From: Phycisphaerales bacterium
GTDB taxonomy: Bacteria > Planctomycetota > Phycisphaerae > Phycisphaerales > UBA1924
Direction: 5' to 3'
Assembly (NCBI GenBank): GCA_029260455.1
Contig: JAJDDF010000010.1
Coordinates: 1 to 64,000 of the forward strand
Length of the DNA stretch: 64,000 nucleotides
The translations under genes were made by a program, and so were the position numbers. Positions 1-8,556 of the stretch are shown here, piece by piece (the first letter of the stretch is position 1; every line of letters starts with the position of its first letter). The notes under the pieces were generated by a model. That model saw only the letters and a program-made list of their open reading frames with translations, had not been told where the DNA came from and did not search any database.

Positions 1-46
1 CGCCGCGACCGGTGCGAGTTGATTGCGCAGAGTTCTTTCTGGTCAT
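1..46 (-). CDS. 5' end of an unidentified gene, cut by the window edge
   Basis: On the minus strand an ATG at 46-44 follows a strong ribosome binding site (AAGGAGG, complement of about 53-59) at good spacing. The frame is open to the window edge and reads MTRKNSAQSTRTGRG. It lies just downstream of, and in the same direction as, the pseudopilin gene, so it may be co-transcribed. Fifteen residues are too few to name a product; the polar, basic start does not look like a signal peptide. Confidence 0.45.
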   Translation of the reverse strand, partial: MTRKNSAQSTRTGRG

Positions 47-136
47 CACTGGCCTCCTTGCCGGAGAACAGCATCGATGGTTCAGACCCAATGCGCAACC
101 AAACAAGCGCCGAACAAATGAGCCGTCAAACAGGAC

Positions 137-994
137 CTAGAAGTCGTAGCCCCGCAGCCCGCCTTTGGTTGTCAGGCACGCTTCTGCTTGACGGAAGGCC
201 GAGAAACCCGAAAAGTTATTGACAACGAACTCGGTGGCGTCCTTGGTCATCCGCTGCTCCGCATGACCATCAAAGAACACGAATGGTCGCCGCACCTCGC
301 CAATGCCATCAAACTCAAGTGTACTGGGGTCATCGAAAACTTTACGGTTCATCCTGAGTGAAGCTACACGCGCCTCTTCGAAGATCAAGACCTTGCGGCT
401 TGTATGTTTGCAATCACTCAGCCGCTGAAACTGGCATCGGCTGAACCGCTGCTCAAAAGTGGATTCGAAGAAGCGCGGGGGCGCGAGTAATGCGTGTGTC
501 ACGTGATAGTCAGACTGAAAGAGCCACTGCGGATTCTGAATATCGCCGGATATTCTCGAAGGGCTCAGAATCGCCTGTGACTGAATGTCATACCCGTGGT
601 AGAAGTTGATAATTTTCGGCCACCCCGCAGAAGCCGTGAACCACTCGATTCGCGAATATTGCGAACTGTATTGACCCCCTCCCTCCTCGAGATTAAACCG
701 GGGTATTCCCGTCATGGGGGCACCACTCAAGGTCCTTGCGTCATCCATTGGATATCGCTGCGCGGTGGGAAAGTTCTCGTCATTCTCGTGCGAGACTGCA
801 ATGATCGCCAGCGCCCCATCCTTGGCACGCTGCATTGAAATGAGACTCTTCGCTGCACGTCGGGCACTTCCGAGCGTTGGAATGAGAATCGCAAGCAGTA
901 CCGACACCACCGCGACCACCACAAGCAGTTCGATCAAGGTGAAGCCAGCCCGGCGGGATTGACAGCCATCGGGATGAGCGGCGAAAGTTCCCAT
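137..994 (-). CDS. Type II secretion-type pseudopilin (prepilin N-terminal methylation domain)
   Basis: 285 aa. A basic leader ending in RRAG is followed by FTLIELLVVVAVVSVLLAIL (about residues 18-37), the prepilin peptidase recognition site with the conserved Glu at +5 and a hydrophobic helix. The peptidase would cut before the Phe and methylate it. The globular part is typical of the very numerous planctomycete pseudopilins and has a FFDGHAEQ motif near the C-terminus; the last residues are GLRGYDF. Such proteins are thought to assemble into short periplasmic pseudopili, but no secretion or pilus assembly genes adjoin it. A second, related pseudopilin lies at 27197-27997. The fold and processing site are clear; the cargo or partner is unknown. 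Confidence 0.88.
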   Translation of the reverse strand: MGTFAAHPDGCQSRRAGFTLIELLVVVAVVSVLLAILIPTLGSARRAAKSLISMQRAKDGALAIIAVSHENDENFPTAQRYPMDDARTLSGAPMTGIPRFNLEEGGGQYSSQYSRIEWFTASAGWPKIINFYHGYDIQSQAILSPSRISGDIQNPQWLFQSDYHVTHALLAPPRFFESTFEQRFSRCQFQRLSDCKHTSRKVLIFEEARVASLRMNRKVFDDPSTLEFDGIGEVRRPFVFFDGHAEQRMTKDATEFVVNNFSGFSAFRQAEACLTTKGGLRGYDF

Positions 995-1050
995 ATTGAC
1001 AGTCTAGCCGCCGGGGCGGTTTCGGCATAGTCTGATTCTGGAATTGGAAC

Positions 1051-1124
1051 GAGCCACGACCGTGAGGGAGCGGTTTCTTGCCCAAATCCGAGAAGAGAAG
1101 ACCGCTCCCTCACGGTTGCGGCTC
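1051..1124. repeat. Long imperfect inverted repeat (hairpin), dispersed element
   Basis: Arms of about 27 nt (1051-1079 and 1098-1124) read GAGCCACGACCGTGAGGGAG... and its near-perfect complement, separated by about 20 nt. It lies between the end of atpG and the start of the pseudopilin gene. The same core (GAGCCGCGACCGTGAGG) recurs directly after purH at 45838, so this is a dispersed palindromic element rather than a unique site. It could act as an RNA hairpin or terminator for atpG, but there is no clear T-tract. Confidence 0.75.
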
Positions 1125-1135
1125 ATAAAGACAGG

Positions 1136-2017
1136 TCATTCCAGAGCCGCAGCACCGGAGATAATCTCCGTCAGCTCGGTCGTGATCTGCGACTGGCGGG
1201 CCCGATTGAACTGGCGCGACAATGCCTTGCCCATTTTTGTCGCATTATCAGTGGCGGCCTTCATCGCGACCATGCGGGCGATGTGCTCCGAAACCACCGC
1301 ATCCAGGAATGCCTGGAACAGGGTCGTTCGCACCGTCACCGGAAGCAAGTCGGCAAGCAACTCTTCTGCGGGAGGCGAGAACTCATATTCCACCGCGGGG
1401 CCCGTGCTCTGGGTATCGCCTTCTGAGGATGGCGGCTTGAGGGGCAGCAATTGCAATGCCTCTGGCTTTTGCCGCGAGACGGTCAGGAAATTCATGTACA
1501 CCACATGCACTGAAGAAATTTCACCTGCGGTGAAGCGCCGCATGTAATCATTAGCAAGATGATGCACATCTTCGACGCCAGGAGTGTCGCCAATCTGCAC
1601 AAGGCGCCCGATGGATGTGCCGCTGAACTTAAAGAAACCAGCGCCCTTGCGACCGGCGACTTCGACAATGCAGTTGTCGATGCCGACTTCGCGCAGGTGG
1701 CGCATTGCAGTGCGAATGATTGAGCCGTTGTAGGGGCCGCACAAACCGCGGTCTGATGTGATAACCAGCACGAGTGGTTTTGCAGTTGTCGGGAAACCGC
1801 CGGTTGGACCCGAGACGAGCGGATGGTCAATGTTGCCTGCGCGATTGGCAAGCTCCGTGACAAGTTCGAAAATGCCTTCGGAATATGGCTTGCTTTGCGT
1901 GGCCCGCCCTTGGGCCTTTGCAAACTTACTGGTCGCGATCATCTGCATCGTGCGCGTGATGCGCATGATGTTCGAAACCGCTTTCATTCGTTTTTTGAGT
2001 TCGCGTGCCTGAGCCAT
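1136..2017 (-). CDS. atpG: F1Fo ATP synthase subunit gamma
   Basis: 293 aa, the usual length. Gamma is the central rotor shaft that couples the membrane c-ring to catalysis in the alpha3beta3 head. The N-terminal helix (AQARELKKRMKAVSNIMRIT) and the C-terminal helix (MKAATDNATKMGKALSRQFN, then TELTEIISGAAALE) match the family closely. The ATG at 2017 was chosen because the family signature starts there; the open frame extends upstream only as unlike sequence. No other atp gene is present on either side: a metallo-hydrolase gene lies 19 nt upstream and a repeat lies downstream. That is unusual, since atpG normally sits between atpA and atpD. Confidence 0.96.
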   Translation of the reverse strand: MAQARELKKRMKAVSNIMRITRTMQMIATSKFAKAQGRATQSKPYSEGIFELVTELANRAGNIDHPLVSGPTGGFPTTAKPLVLVITSDRGLCGPYNGSIIRTAMRHLREVGIDNCIVEVAGRKGAGFFKFSGTSIGRLVQIGDTPGVEDVHHLANDYMRRFTAGEISSVHVVYMNFLTVSRQKPEALQLLPLKPPSSEGDTQSTGPAVEYEFSPPAEELLADLLPVTVRTTLFQAFLDAVVSEHIARMVAMKAATDNATKMGKALSRQFNRARQSQITTELTEIISGAAALE

Positions 2018-2036
2018 GGGGCAGAGAGTATAGCGG

Positions 2037-3098
2037 CTAGACCGGGGGCTCGGTCTTGGGCGTTTCAATCGGAGGCAGGCCCTCTGGCACAGGCAGGGCA
2101 TTCGGGTGGGGCGTCCACTGATAAGGCTGCCAGTTGCCGGGAGCCGTTTCGATCGCCGCCGAGCCGTCGGCAAAGAGAGTCAGTCCATCGACCGCGAGCC
2201 GCACTCCATCGGGCAGTGCCGCCTCATCCCGGGCCGCGAGCACTTCATGGGCGACATGAATAAGCAGTGTGCGATCGGCCCCAATCTCCGCCGCTGCTGC
2301 ACTTGCCTGCTGAAGTGTCATGTGGGTGGGGTGATGCCGATGCCGCAGGCCATCGAGAGCGAGTGTCCGCACGCCTGCCAGTGCCTGCCACGATTTGGTG
2401 GGAATCGCAGAGACATCGGTACACCACGCCGCCGGGAAGCCGGTGCCACCGGTGCGCTCGATGCGATCCGCAAGGCCGGACCCCGGCACAGGCTCGATGC
2501 GAAAACCAAGAATCGGTTGACGCCCATGGAGAAACCGAATCGGCGTGAAGCGCATGCCGTGAATATCAATTGGCACACCCGCGCCGCCTTGCGTGCGCCT
2601 GGCGTGCGCTCTTTGCGGCACAAGTCTCTGACCTGTGTCTCCCTCTGGCTCAGGAATCACGTATTGATTCAAGGTTGCCACGAATGAGTTGTTGACATTC
2701 GATGCTCGATCAAAGACATGTTTGTAGACGCGGCGCAGCGCATCCCATGTAACGGGTTCTGCGTAGACCTCAATGGCCGCCATATTCATCGCTGCGTTGA
2801 ACCGGCGCGTCTCATCAAGGCCAAAAATATGGTCAACATGGTTGTGCGTGATGAAAATGCCATCACACCGGCGCAGGTCGTGCCGAAGTGCCTGCACGCG
2901 AAGGTCGGGGCCAGCATCAATGAGCACCACGCGCTGTTGCTCGGTGTCATCAGTCCATCGAACACAGGCCGCGGTGCGCAAGCGCGAGTCGCGCGGATCA
3001 TCACTTGTGCAGGTTGGACAGTCGCAGGCGATCACGGGCACGCCCCCGGAGGTGCCTGTGCCCATGAATGTCATCGATGCCGGTTGGTAGGGATTCAT
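2037..3098 (-). CDS. MBL-fold metallo-hydrolase, PhnP/RNase Z-like
   Basis: 353 aa. The N-terminal GTGTSGGVPVIACDCPTC is the opening strand and Cys pair seen in PhnP-like phosphodiesterases. The zinc-binding THNHVDHIFGLDE (HxHxDH) follows near residue 95, with further His residues in RHRHHPTHMTL and IHVAHEV near the C-terminus. By family it should hydrolyse a phosphodiester, possibly a cyclic nucleotide or 2',3'-cyclic phosphate, in the cytoplasm; the substrate cannot be read from sequence. The start at 3098 (MNPYQPASMTF) is preferred over one 13 codons upstream because it lies next to the conserved first strand. It ends 19 nt before atpG and is divergent from a second MBL gene. Confidence 0.85.
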   Translation of the reverse strand: MNPYQPASMTFMGTGTSGGVPVIACDCPTCTSDDPRDSRLRTAACVRWTDDTEQQRVVLIDAGPDLRVQALRHDLRRCDGIFITHNHVDHIFGLDETRRFNAAMNMAAIEVYAEPVTWDALRRVYKHVFDRASNVNNSFVATLNQYVIPEPEGDTGQRLVPQRAHARRTQGGAGVPIDIHGMRFTPIRFLHGRQPILGFRIEPVPGSGLADRIERTGGTGFPAAWCTDVSAIPTKSWQALAGVRTLALDGLRHRHHPTHMTLQQASAAAAEIGADRTLLIHVAHEVLAARDEAALPDGVRLAVDGLTLFADGSAAIETAPGNWQPYQWTPHPNALPVPEGLPPIETPKTEPPV

Positions 3099-3148
3099 GT
3101 TCACGATTCGTCGTACACTAACGCCTGCACGAACCAATGGAGATTCTC

Positions 3149-4159
3149 ATGACCTGCGAACACACCCATGTCACCCGCCGCGGCTTCGTCAACACCTGCC
3201 TTGGATGTGGTGCGTATGTCTCACTCGCACTGGCCGCAGGTGATTCGTTCACACGCCGCGCTTTTGCTTCGCAACTCGAGGGCGAGCCGGTCACGACCGA
3301 ACCCTGGGCGCGCGTTGAAAAACTCGCCGACGGCCTGTGGGCGATCATCTCCACACCATGGGATGGCGAAAGCAAAACCGTCTCGAATGGTGGCATCATC
3401 GCAGGTCGTGATGGCGTGATGGTCATCGAAGGCTTCAATACGTTCGAAGGCGGCAAGTGGGCATCAGAAATGGCGCACAAACTCACCGGGCGCGCACCAA
3501 CGCATGTCGTGCTCACACACTTGCACGGCGATCATTCCAATGGTCTGAGCGGCTATCTCGCGAGCAATGGTGACCGTCCGCAGATCATCACCACGGATGT
3601 AACGCGCACGATGCTCGCAGAGCGCAGTGCCGAACAACAGCCGGATGCCAAAGCTGGCGAGACAACTCAGCTTCGCAACACAATCACCCTGCCAGATGCC
3701 CTTGTCAGCGCCGAAGCTGAGACGCGCATCGATCTGGGCGGCAAAATCGTGCGGCTCGTCCCCCGCGCCGGGCATTCACCAAGTGACCTGACGATCGAAC
3801 TGGAATCACCCAATGTCATCTGGTGTGGCGATCTGGTCTTCAATGGCACGTTCCCGTATTACGGCGATGCACTGCCCTCGAAGCTGAGCGCATCATGCAA
3901 GGCGATGATCACCGACAAGAGCGCCCGGTATGTGCCGGGACACGGCTCTGTTGCGAGTCATGCAGACTTGATGCCATATATTGAAATGCTCGACCATGTG
4001 GGCGATGCGGCGAAACGCGCTTTCGAAAAAGGCACTCCGGCAAGTGACGCCTGGCAGGCGTATGAAATTCCAGCGCGGCTTGGCGAATACCGCCGATTCC
4101 GCCCGGATGTGTACCGCTTTGCTTTTGTTGCATGGGAACGTGAACTCAAAGGCGAGTGA
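3149..4159 (+). CDS. Secreted MBL-fold metallo-hydrolase (twin-arginine signal)
   Basis: 336 aa. The N-terminus carries a twin-arginine-like motif (VTRRGFVNTCLGCG) followed by a hydrophobic stretch, so export by the Tat route is likely. The MBL core contains THLHGDHSNGL (HxHxDH) near residue 115, RAGHSPSDL, WCGDLVFNG and VPGHGSVAS, supplying a complete set of metal ligands. It resembles the quinoprotein-relay/SoxH-like branch of the superfamily more than class B beta-lactamases. Activity and substrate are not predictable. The ATG at 3149 was chosen over 3137 because it is the last Met before the Tat motif. It shares a 50-nt divergent promoter region with the preceding MBL gene. Confidence 0.82.
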   Translation: MTCEHTHVTRRGFVNTCLGCGAYVSLALAAGDSFTRRAFASQLEGEPVTTEPWARVEKLADGLWAIISTPWDGESKTVSNGGIIAGRDGVMVIEGFNTFEGGKWASEMAHKLTGRAPTHVVLTHLHGDHSNGLSGYLASNGDRPQIITTDVTRTMLAERSAEQQPDAKAGETTQLRNTITLPDALVSAEAETRIDLGGKIVRLVPRAGHSPSDLTIELESPNVIWCGDLVFNGTFPYYGDALPSKLSASCKAMITDKSARYVPGHGSVASHADLMPYIEMLDHVGDAAKRAFEKGTPASDAWQAYEIPARLGEYRRFRPDVYRFAFVAWERELKGE

Positions 4160-4168
4160 GCCCTGCCG

Positions 4169-4705
4169 TCATGCTGCCGAAGAACCGGTGGTGGTGCCAC
4201 GCTGAGACGACATGCGCAGCAGCTTTGCCTGCGCCTCTGCCAATCTCACCTTTGCCACCTCAACCGAGCGCGTTTCGATGTCTGCCCCGCGCGGACGCAC
4301 CTGCGGCGCACGTGGGCGTGCGGGTCTTGCAGGCGGCGGCACCGCCCGTGGCACCGCAATCCCTGCAACGGCGTCCGGGCCGATTTTGCAATGGCCAAGG
4401 AACGAGGCGCCGTCGGTCACAAGCAATCGCGCCGCCGCAATATCGCCGGTCATGCTTGCTTTGGGGCCAAGGTGTACTGCTTGGCGCGCTGAGATATCAC
4501 CTTGGACATCGCCATCGATGCGCACTGTTGTTGCGGTGATAGATGCCTTGCACGCAGCGGAGGTCGCAATCTCAACCTCACCTGCCGAGACAATGCGTCC
4601 TTCAAACCCACCCAGAATCGTTACGCCATGCTCAAAGGTCATCTCCCCTTTGATGTGGGCGCCTGGGCCAATGACGGTGGTGTGATCCGGATTCGATGTG
4701 GGCAT
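4169..4705 (-). CDS. Bactofilin family polymer-forming protein
   Basis: 178 aa. The central part (TTVIGPGAHIKGEMTFEHG ... GGFEGRIVSAGEVEIA ... IDGDVQGDISARQAVHLG ... GDIAAARLLVTDGASFLG) shows the short glycine-turn repeats of the right-handed beta-helix of bactofilins, which form cytoskeletal filaments used in cell shape and envelope positioning. The C-terminal tail is rich in Pro, Ala and Arg and then lysine/serine, and is probably disordered. The ATG at 4705 has an AAGGAA site; the upstream in-frame extension of 90 codons lacks family similarity. The gene is divergent from the S10 peptidase across a 268-nt region and convergent, 9 nt apart, with the exported MBL hydrolase. Confidence 0.88.
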   Translation of the reverse strand: MPTSNPDHTTVIGPGAHIKGEMTFEHGVTILGGFEGRIVSAGEVEIATSAACKASITATTVRIDGDVQGDISARQAVHLGPKASMTGDIAAARLLVTDGASFLGHCKIGPDAVAGIAVPRAVPPPARPARPRAPQVRPRGADIETRSVEVAKVRLAEAQAKLLRMSSQRGTTTGSSAA

Positions 4706-4973
4706 CGAGAGTTCCTTATTTTCATTCAAGGCAGCTTGCCAACCATCGTCGAGGCCGATGCTGACGCGCCACAATGCTGCTCGGTGGCGGGTCGATCGTT
4801 GACTTCTCAGCGCAGACGCCGCGCGAAAGGCCACATTTGATGTGTTATCGGTCGTGCTAGGGCCACCACGCTCCACCTCTTCCTGTGGGTCTTGCCGTGT
4901 GCTTGACATCGCATGAAGCGTCGCCGGTTCCACTCGCCGGTAAACTTTCGTGACACAAGCCCGGAGAACTGCC
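4706..4973. other. Intergenic region between divergent bactofilin and carboxypeptidase genes
   Basis: 268 nt with no convincing gene on either strand. It must hold the promoters of both flanking genes, but I see no strong -35/-10 pair or operator. The bactofilin frame stays open through much of it without family resemblance. Confidence 0.4.
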
Positions 4974-6593
4974 ATGCATCAACGTTCACTCGCCCTTTCT
5001 CTCTGCCTGATCGCAGCACTCACTTGCATCACTGTTCCAAGCGCTCTTGCCCAGCCTGCGCACGCGGCGGACGATGAAACAACAGGTCCTGCGAAACCCG
5101 AAACACCATCAGAAGCCGTTGGGTTTGTTGATTACCCCGAAGACGATGCGATCACCTATCACAGCATCACGATTCAAGGCAAAACCATTCACTATCAGGC
5201 CCGAGCGGGCACGATCGGACTTGTCGATGACAAACAAGAAGAGAGCGCCAAGCTGTTCTTCATCGCCTATCGCGCCATGACTGGTCCCAAGGCAGATGAT
5301 GCAGAACCGATTTTTCCTGACCCCGCCGACCGCGCGATCACCTTTTCATTCAATGGCGGTCCCGGTTCATCAAGTGTGTGGCTTCACCTTGGCCTCTATG
5401 GTCCGAAGCGCGTTGCGTATGCCGATGATTTTGGTCATCCCGGCCCGCCGCCGTACAACCTGATCGACAACGCGCACAGTCTTCTCGATAAGTCGGACTT
5501 TGTCTTCATTGATCCGGTGTCGACCGGTTATTCCCGTGCACAGGGTGATACCAAAGCCAAGGATTTTCACGGCCTTGAAGAAGATGCATCATCTGTTGCC
5601 AATTTCATCCGCCTGTACATCACACGCAATGAGCGCTGGGCGAGCCCGAAATTCATCACCGGTGAATCCTACGGCACCACGCGCGCCGCGACACTCGCAC
5701 CACTCTTGCAGACTGAGCACGGCATCTCACTCAACGGCGTGATTCTTGTTTCTGCGGTGCTGAACTTTCAGACGTTGCGCTCCAGTGTTGGCAACGACCT
5801 GCCGCACCTGCTGTATATCCCTGCATTTGCAGCCACAGCGCGGTTTCACAAACAGCTTGATGACCAGTACACCATTGCGCCCATGCGACAATTTATGGAT
5901 ACCGTTGAGCACTGGGTCATCAATGAATTCACGCCCGCGATGATGATGGGTGATGCCCTCTCCGCCGAACGTAGGCACGCGATTGCAGAACAACTCGGAG
6001 CATTCACCGGCCTCTCAACGGAGTTTGTCGAACAGTCCAACCTGCGTCTTGATGTTGGCCCATTCAATAAAGAACTGATGCGCGATCGCCGCCTCACCGT
6101 CGGGCGGCTTGATTCTCGCTTCACGGGCGTTGATCGCACTGCTGCGGGAGCGCGCTACAGCTATGACCCTGCGTATGCTGCGATTCAAGGTATTTACACC
6201 GCTGCGATGAATGACTATGTTCGCCGGGAGTTGAAATTCACTTCCGACTTGCCCTACGAAATTCTCACCAGCGTGTGGCCCTGGTCATACGGCCGCGCCG
6301 GGCAGGCGCAATATGTCAATGTTGCTGATCGTCTGCGTTCTGCGATGACGGAGAATGAACACCTGCGTGTGTTTCTTGCAAGCGGGTATTACGACCTCGC
6401 CACACCGCCATTTGCATCAGACTACACCTTCAACACGATGCAGCTTGGTGAGAGTGCACGAAGTCGATTCGAAACACACTATTACGAAGCTGGGCACATG
6501 ATGTACCTGCACAAACCATCGCTTGAGCAGTTACGCCGCGATCTGGAAGCGTTTTATGACCGGGCGCTCACGGAAGCAGGTGTTTCGAAGTAA
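4974..6593 (+). CDS. Secreted serine carboxypeptidase, peptidase family S10
   Basis: 539 aa. A clear signal peptide (HQRSLALSLCLIAALTCITV ... ALAQPAHA) is followed by a family S10 alpha/beta-hydrolase. FSFNGGPGSSSVWLHLG near residue 130 is the oxyanion motif, ITGESYGTTRA near residue 228 holds the nucleophilic Ser, SGYYDLATPP near residue 473 the catalytic Asp, and YEAGHMMYLHK near residue 501 the His. It should release C-terminal amino acids from peptides outside the cytoplasm. The ATG at 4974 is preceded by GGAGA; an ATG eight codons upstream is less likely because it would lengthen the signal n-region. It may work in nutrient peptide use together with the POT peptide transporter at 58985, though the two are not linked. 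Confidence 0.92.
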   Translation: MHQRSLALSLCLIAALTCITVPSALAQPAHAADDETTGPAKPETPSEAVGFVDYPEDDAITYHSITIQGKTIHYQARAGTIGLVDDKQEESAKLFFIAYRAMTGPKADDAEPIFPDPADRAITFSFNGGPGSSSVWLHLGLYGPKRVAYADDFGHPGPPPYNLIDNAHSLLDKSDFVFIDPVSTGYSRAQGDTKAKDFHGLEEDASSVANFIRLYITRNERWASPKFITGESYGTTRAATLAPLLQTEHGISLNGVILVSAVLNFQTLRSSVGNDLPHLLYIPAFAATARFHKQLDDQYTIAPMRQFMDTVEHWVINEFTPAMMMGDALSAERRHAIAEQLGAFTGLSTEFVEQSNLRLDVGPFNKELMRDRRLTVGRLDSRFTGVDRTAAGARYSYDPAYAAIQGIYTAAMNDYVRRELKFTSDLPYEILTSVWPWSYGRAGQAQYVNVADRLRSAMTENEHLRVFLASGYYDLATPPFASDYTFNTMQLGESARSRFETHYYEAGHMMYLHKPSLEQLRRDLEAFYDRALTEAGVSK

Positions 6594-6602
6594 CAAGATG
6601 GC

Positions 6603-7967
6603 TCAGATCGGTGCACCGCGCCGCGTGGCCCTAGCCTGCTTGCGCATCATTTCAAGTTGCATGTCAAGCTGACGCTTCATCAGAGCACGCTCCATGCGCG
6701 AGATGCCCTCGGCCTTGAGATCAAGCTCGATTGCTGACAACCAGCGCTCTTTGGTGCGTGTGTAGCCGAGGCGCTCCATCATGCGCTCTTCCAGATCGGG
6801 CAGATGCCCCGCGCCGTAGATGATGCCAATCGTCTCCGGTGCATCATTGGATTCGACGATGCGCACGAGTTCTTCGATCACAACTTTGTTGCGGTCTTCG
6901 ATGATGATCTCCATCAGTCCTTCCATGCCCGGAATCCCGCCCAATTCAAGAAGATCATCCGCGTGCGTAAGCATGTCCATGAGCATCATCTTGGCGCGCG
7001 GCTGGGCTCCCGGAAAATGCTCAATGACCCCAAGCACCAACCCAAGAAGCTGCGCGGGCAAACCAGTGCCCTCAAGCATTGCAAACAGCCCATCCCCTTC
7101 GCCCGTCAGGCCCGCCTCTTCAAAGCGCTGCGTCAACTCGGAAGCAGACATATCCGTATTGCGCCAATGCGCTGCATCGCTGTCCATTTCATCGAGTTGA
7201 AACACGAGACCGAGTGACTTTGCAAGTTTCTGCTGCAGGCCCGGACCTTCGCCAATTTCTGCTGACGACAAGGGGTCTTGATCCGAAAAATAAATGTCAT
7301 CACTATCCGTGCGCGGTTCGAATCGTCCATTCGGTCCCGCACTGCGCAGATCGATTGATGATTGTTCGCCATCGGCGGGTGCAACAACTTCAATCGCCTT
7401 GCCCCAGGCATCTCGTTTTGCAATCTCAAGCCAGTTCAGCGCCCGCGAGCGGCCTTCCAACTGCTTCTCAAGATCAGTTATCGATGCTGCTGCATCACCA
7501 TCTTGTTTCGCCTCGTGCATCATTGTTGCAACGAGGCGCAAGCGAGATTTCGTCAACGCTGCCCGGCCCTCGGCATCTGCAGGCACAAAACGTTCGGAAC
7601 CTGCAGGCGAGACCCCTTCAAACAACACGACATCATTTTCATCGAGCAGCTTTTGCAGCTTTGCGTAATAAGGCTTGTCACCAATGTGCACCGCACCAGC
7701 GAGCATCACGCGTGGCCCGCCGCCCTTGCGCTCATAGAGACGAGACGCCACTTCCATGTGCAGCTTGCGATCGCTTGTCTGTGTGGTCCGCACCCAGAGA
7801 TCACTTGATTTCTGTTGCGCATCGCCGCGCTTTGCGGGAGTCTCTTTGGTCTTTGGAGCCTCTGCCGAAGCGATGGACGCCGCGGCACCCGCGGCCAATG
7901 CAATGGCAACGACGCGCGTGCAGCGCACCGCACGAGAAAGCCATGTATTCCAGTTGCCAGTGGTCAT
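6603..7967 (-). CDS. TraB/PrgY-like domain protein with signal peptide
   Basis: 454 aa. An N-terminal signal sequence (VVAIALAAGAAASIASAEA) precedes a TraB-type domain. VMLAGAVHIGDKPYYAKLQ near residue 91 and VVLFEGVSPAG carry the GxxH and Glu motifs, and IGIIYGAGHLPDLEERM near residue 395 gives the second conserved GxxH. Members of this superfamily include GumN and Tiki-type metalloproteases, so a metal-dependent peptidase role outside the cytoplasm is plausible but unproven. A long alpha-helical middle section (about residues 130-330) separates the motifs. It is convergent with the S10 peptidase, with 9 nt between the stops. Confidence 0.75.
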   Translation of the reverse strand: MTTGNWNTWLSRAVRCTRVVAIALAAGAAASIASAEAPKTKETPAKRGDAQQKSSDLWVRTTQTSDRKLHMEVASRLYERKGGGPRVMLAGAVHIGDKPYYAKLQKLLDENDVVLFEGVSPAGSERFVPADAEGRAALTKSRLRLVATMMHEAKQDGDAAASITDLEKQLEGRSRALNWLEIAKRDAWGKAIEVVAPADGEQSSIDLRSAGPNGRFEPRTDSDDIYFSDQDPLSSAEIGEGPGLQQKLAKSLGLVFQLDEMDSDAAHWRNTDMSASELTQRFEEAGLTGEGDGLFAMLEGTGLPAQLLGLVLGVIEHFPGAQPRAKMMLMDMLTHADDLLELGGIPGMEGLMEIIIEDRNKVVIEELVRIVESNDAPETIGIIYGAGHLPDLEERMMERLGYTRTKERWLSAIELDLKAEGISRMERALMKRQLDMQLEMMRKQARATRRGAPI

Positions 7968-8036
7968 GAACTCACCTCCATCACTGTTCTTGTAGGGAAG
8001 CGAGCCTCGCAGGTTTCGCCATCATGCGGGCACTGC

Positions 8037-8372
8037 TCAGACCGCAAACGACGAACCACACCCGCAGGTGGTGTTGGCGTTGGGATTCTGAAAGACAAAT
8101 CCGCGGCCCATAATTTCATCCTTGAAATCAATCGTGGTGCCACCAAGATACAGCAGGCTCTTGGGGTCGCAAATGATGCGCACGCCGTGCTGTTCGATCT
8201 CTTCGTCGGTATCCTTCATGACTTCAGTCAAGTCGAGGACATAACTGAACCCGGAGCATCCGCCGCCCTTCACGCCGACGCGAAGACAAACTTTTTCATC
8301 ATCAAGCTCCTGTTGATCGATGATGGTTTTGATTTCCCGGGCTGCGGTTTCGGTCAGCAGTACACTCGACAT
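8037..8372 (-). CDS. A-type iron-sulfur cluster carrier (IscA/ErpA/HesB family)
   Basis: 111 aa, the full family length. The three cluster-binding cysteines are present: GGGCSGFSY near residue 38 and TTCGCGSSF at the C-terminus. The protein should accept or deliver [2Fe-2S] or [4Fe-4S] clusters to apoproteins in the cytoplasm; ThiC encoded at 10815 is one obvious class of client. The ATG at 8372 has a GGAGA site and matches the family start (SSVLLTETAAREIK); the longer open frame upstream is not homologous. No other isc or suf gene lies nearby. ErpA, IscA and SufA cannot be told apart here. Confidence 0.93.
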   Translation of the reverse strand: MSSVLLTETAAREIKTIIDQQELDDEKVCLRVGVKGGGCSGFSYVLDLTEVMKDTDEEIEQHGVRIICDPKSLLYLGGTTIDFKDEIMGRGFVFQNPNANTTCGCGSSFAV

Positions 8373-8556
8373 GATTCTTATTCTCCAAGTCTTTTTTGGG
8401 GGTCGCCCCATCTGTTGTTGTTCGTGCATTCTAGGCCAATGCCATTCCCTCGTCGCGCTGGCCTTCTCCACATGCTCTTTGTCGGCATTTGGGGGGCTTG
8501 CGGCCACCCGATCCGCCGAGGATCAGGATGGACCCTATGCATTCTGGGGGGCGTAC

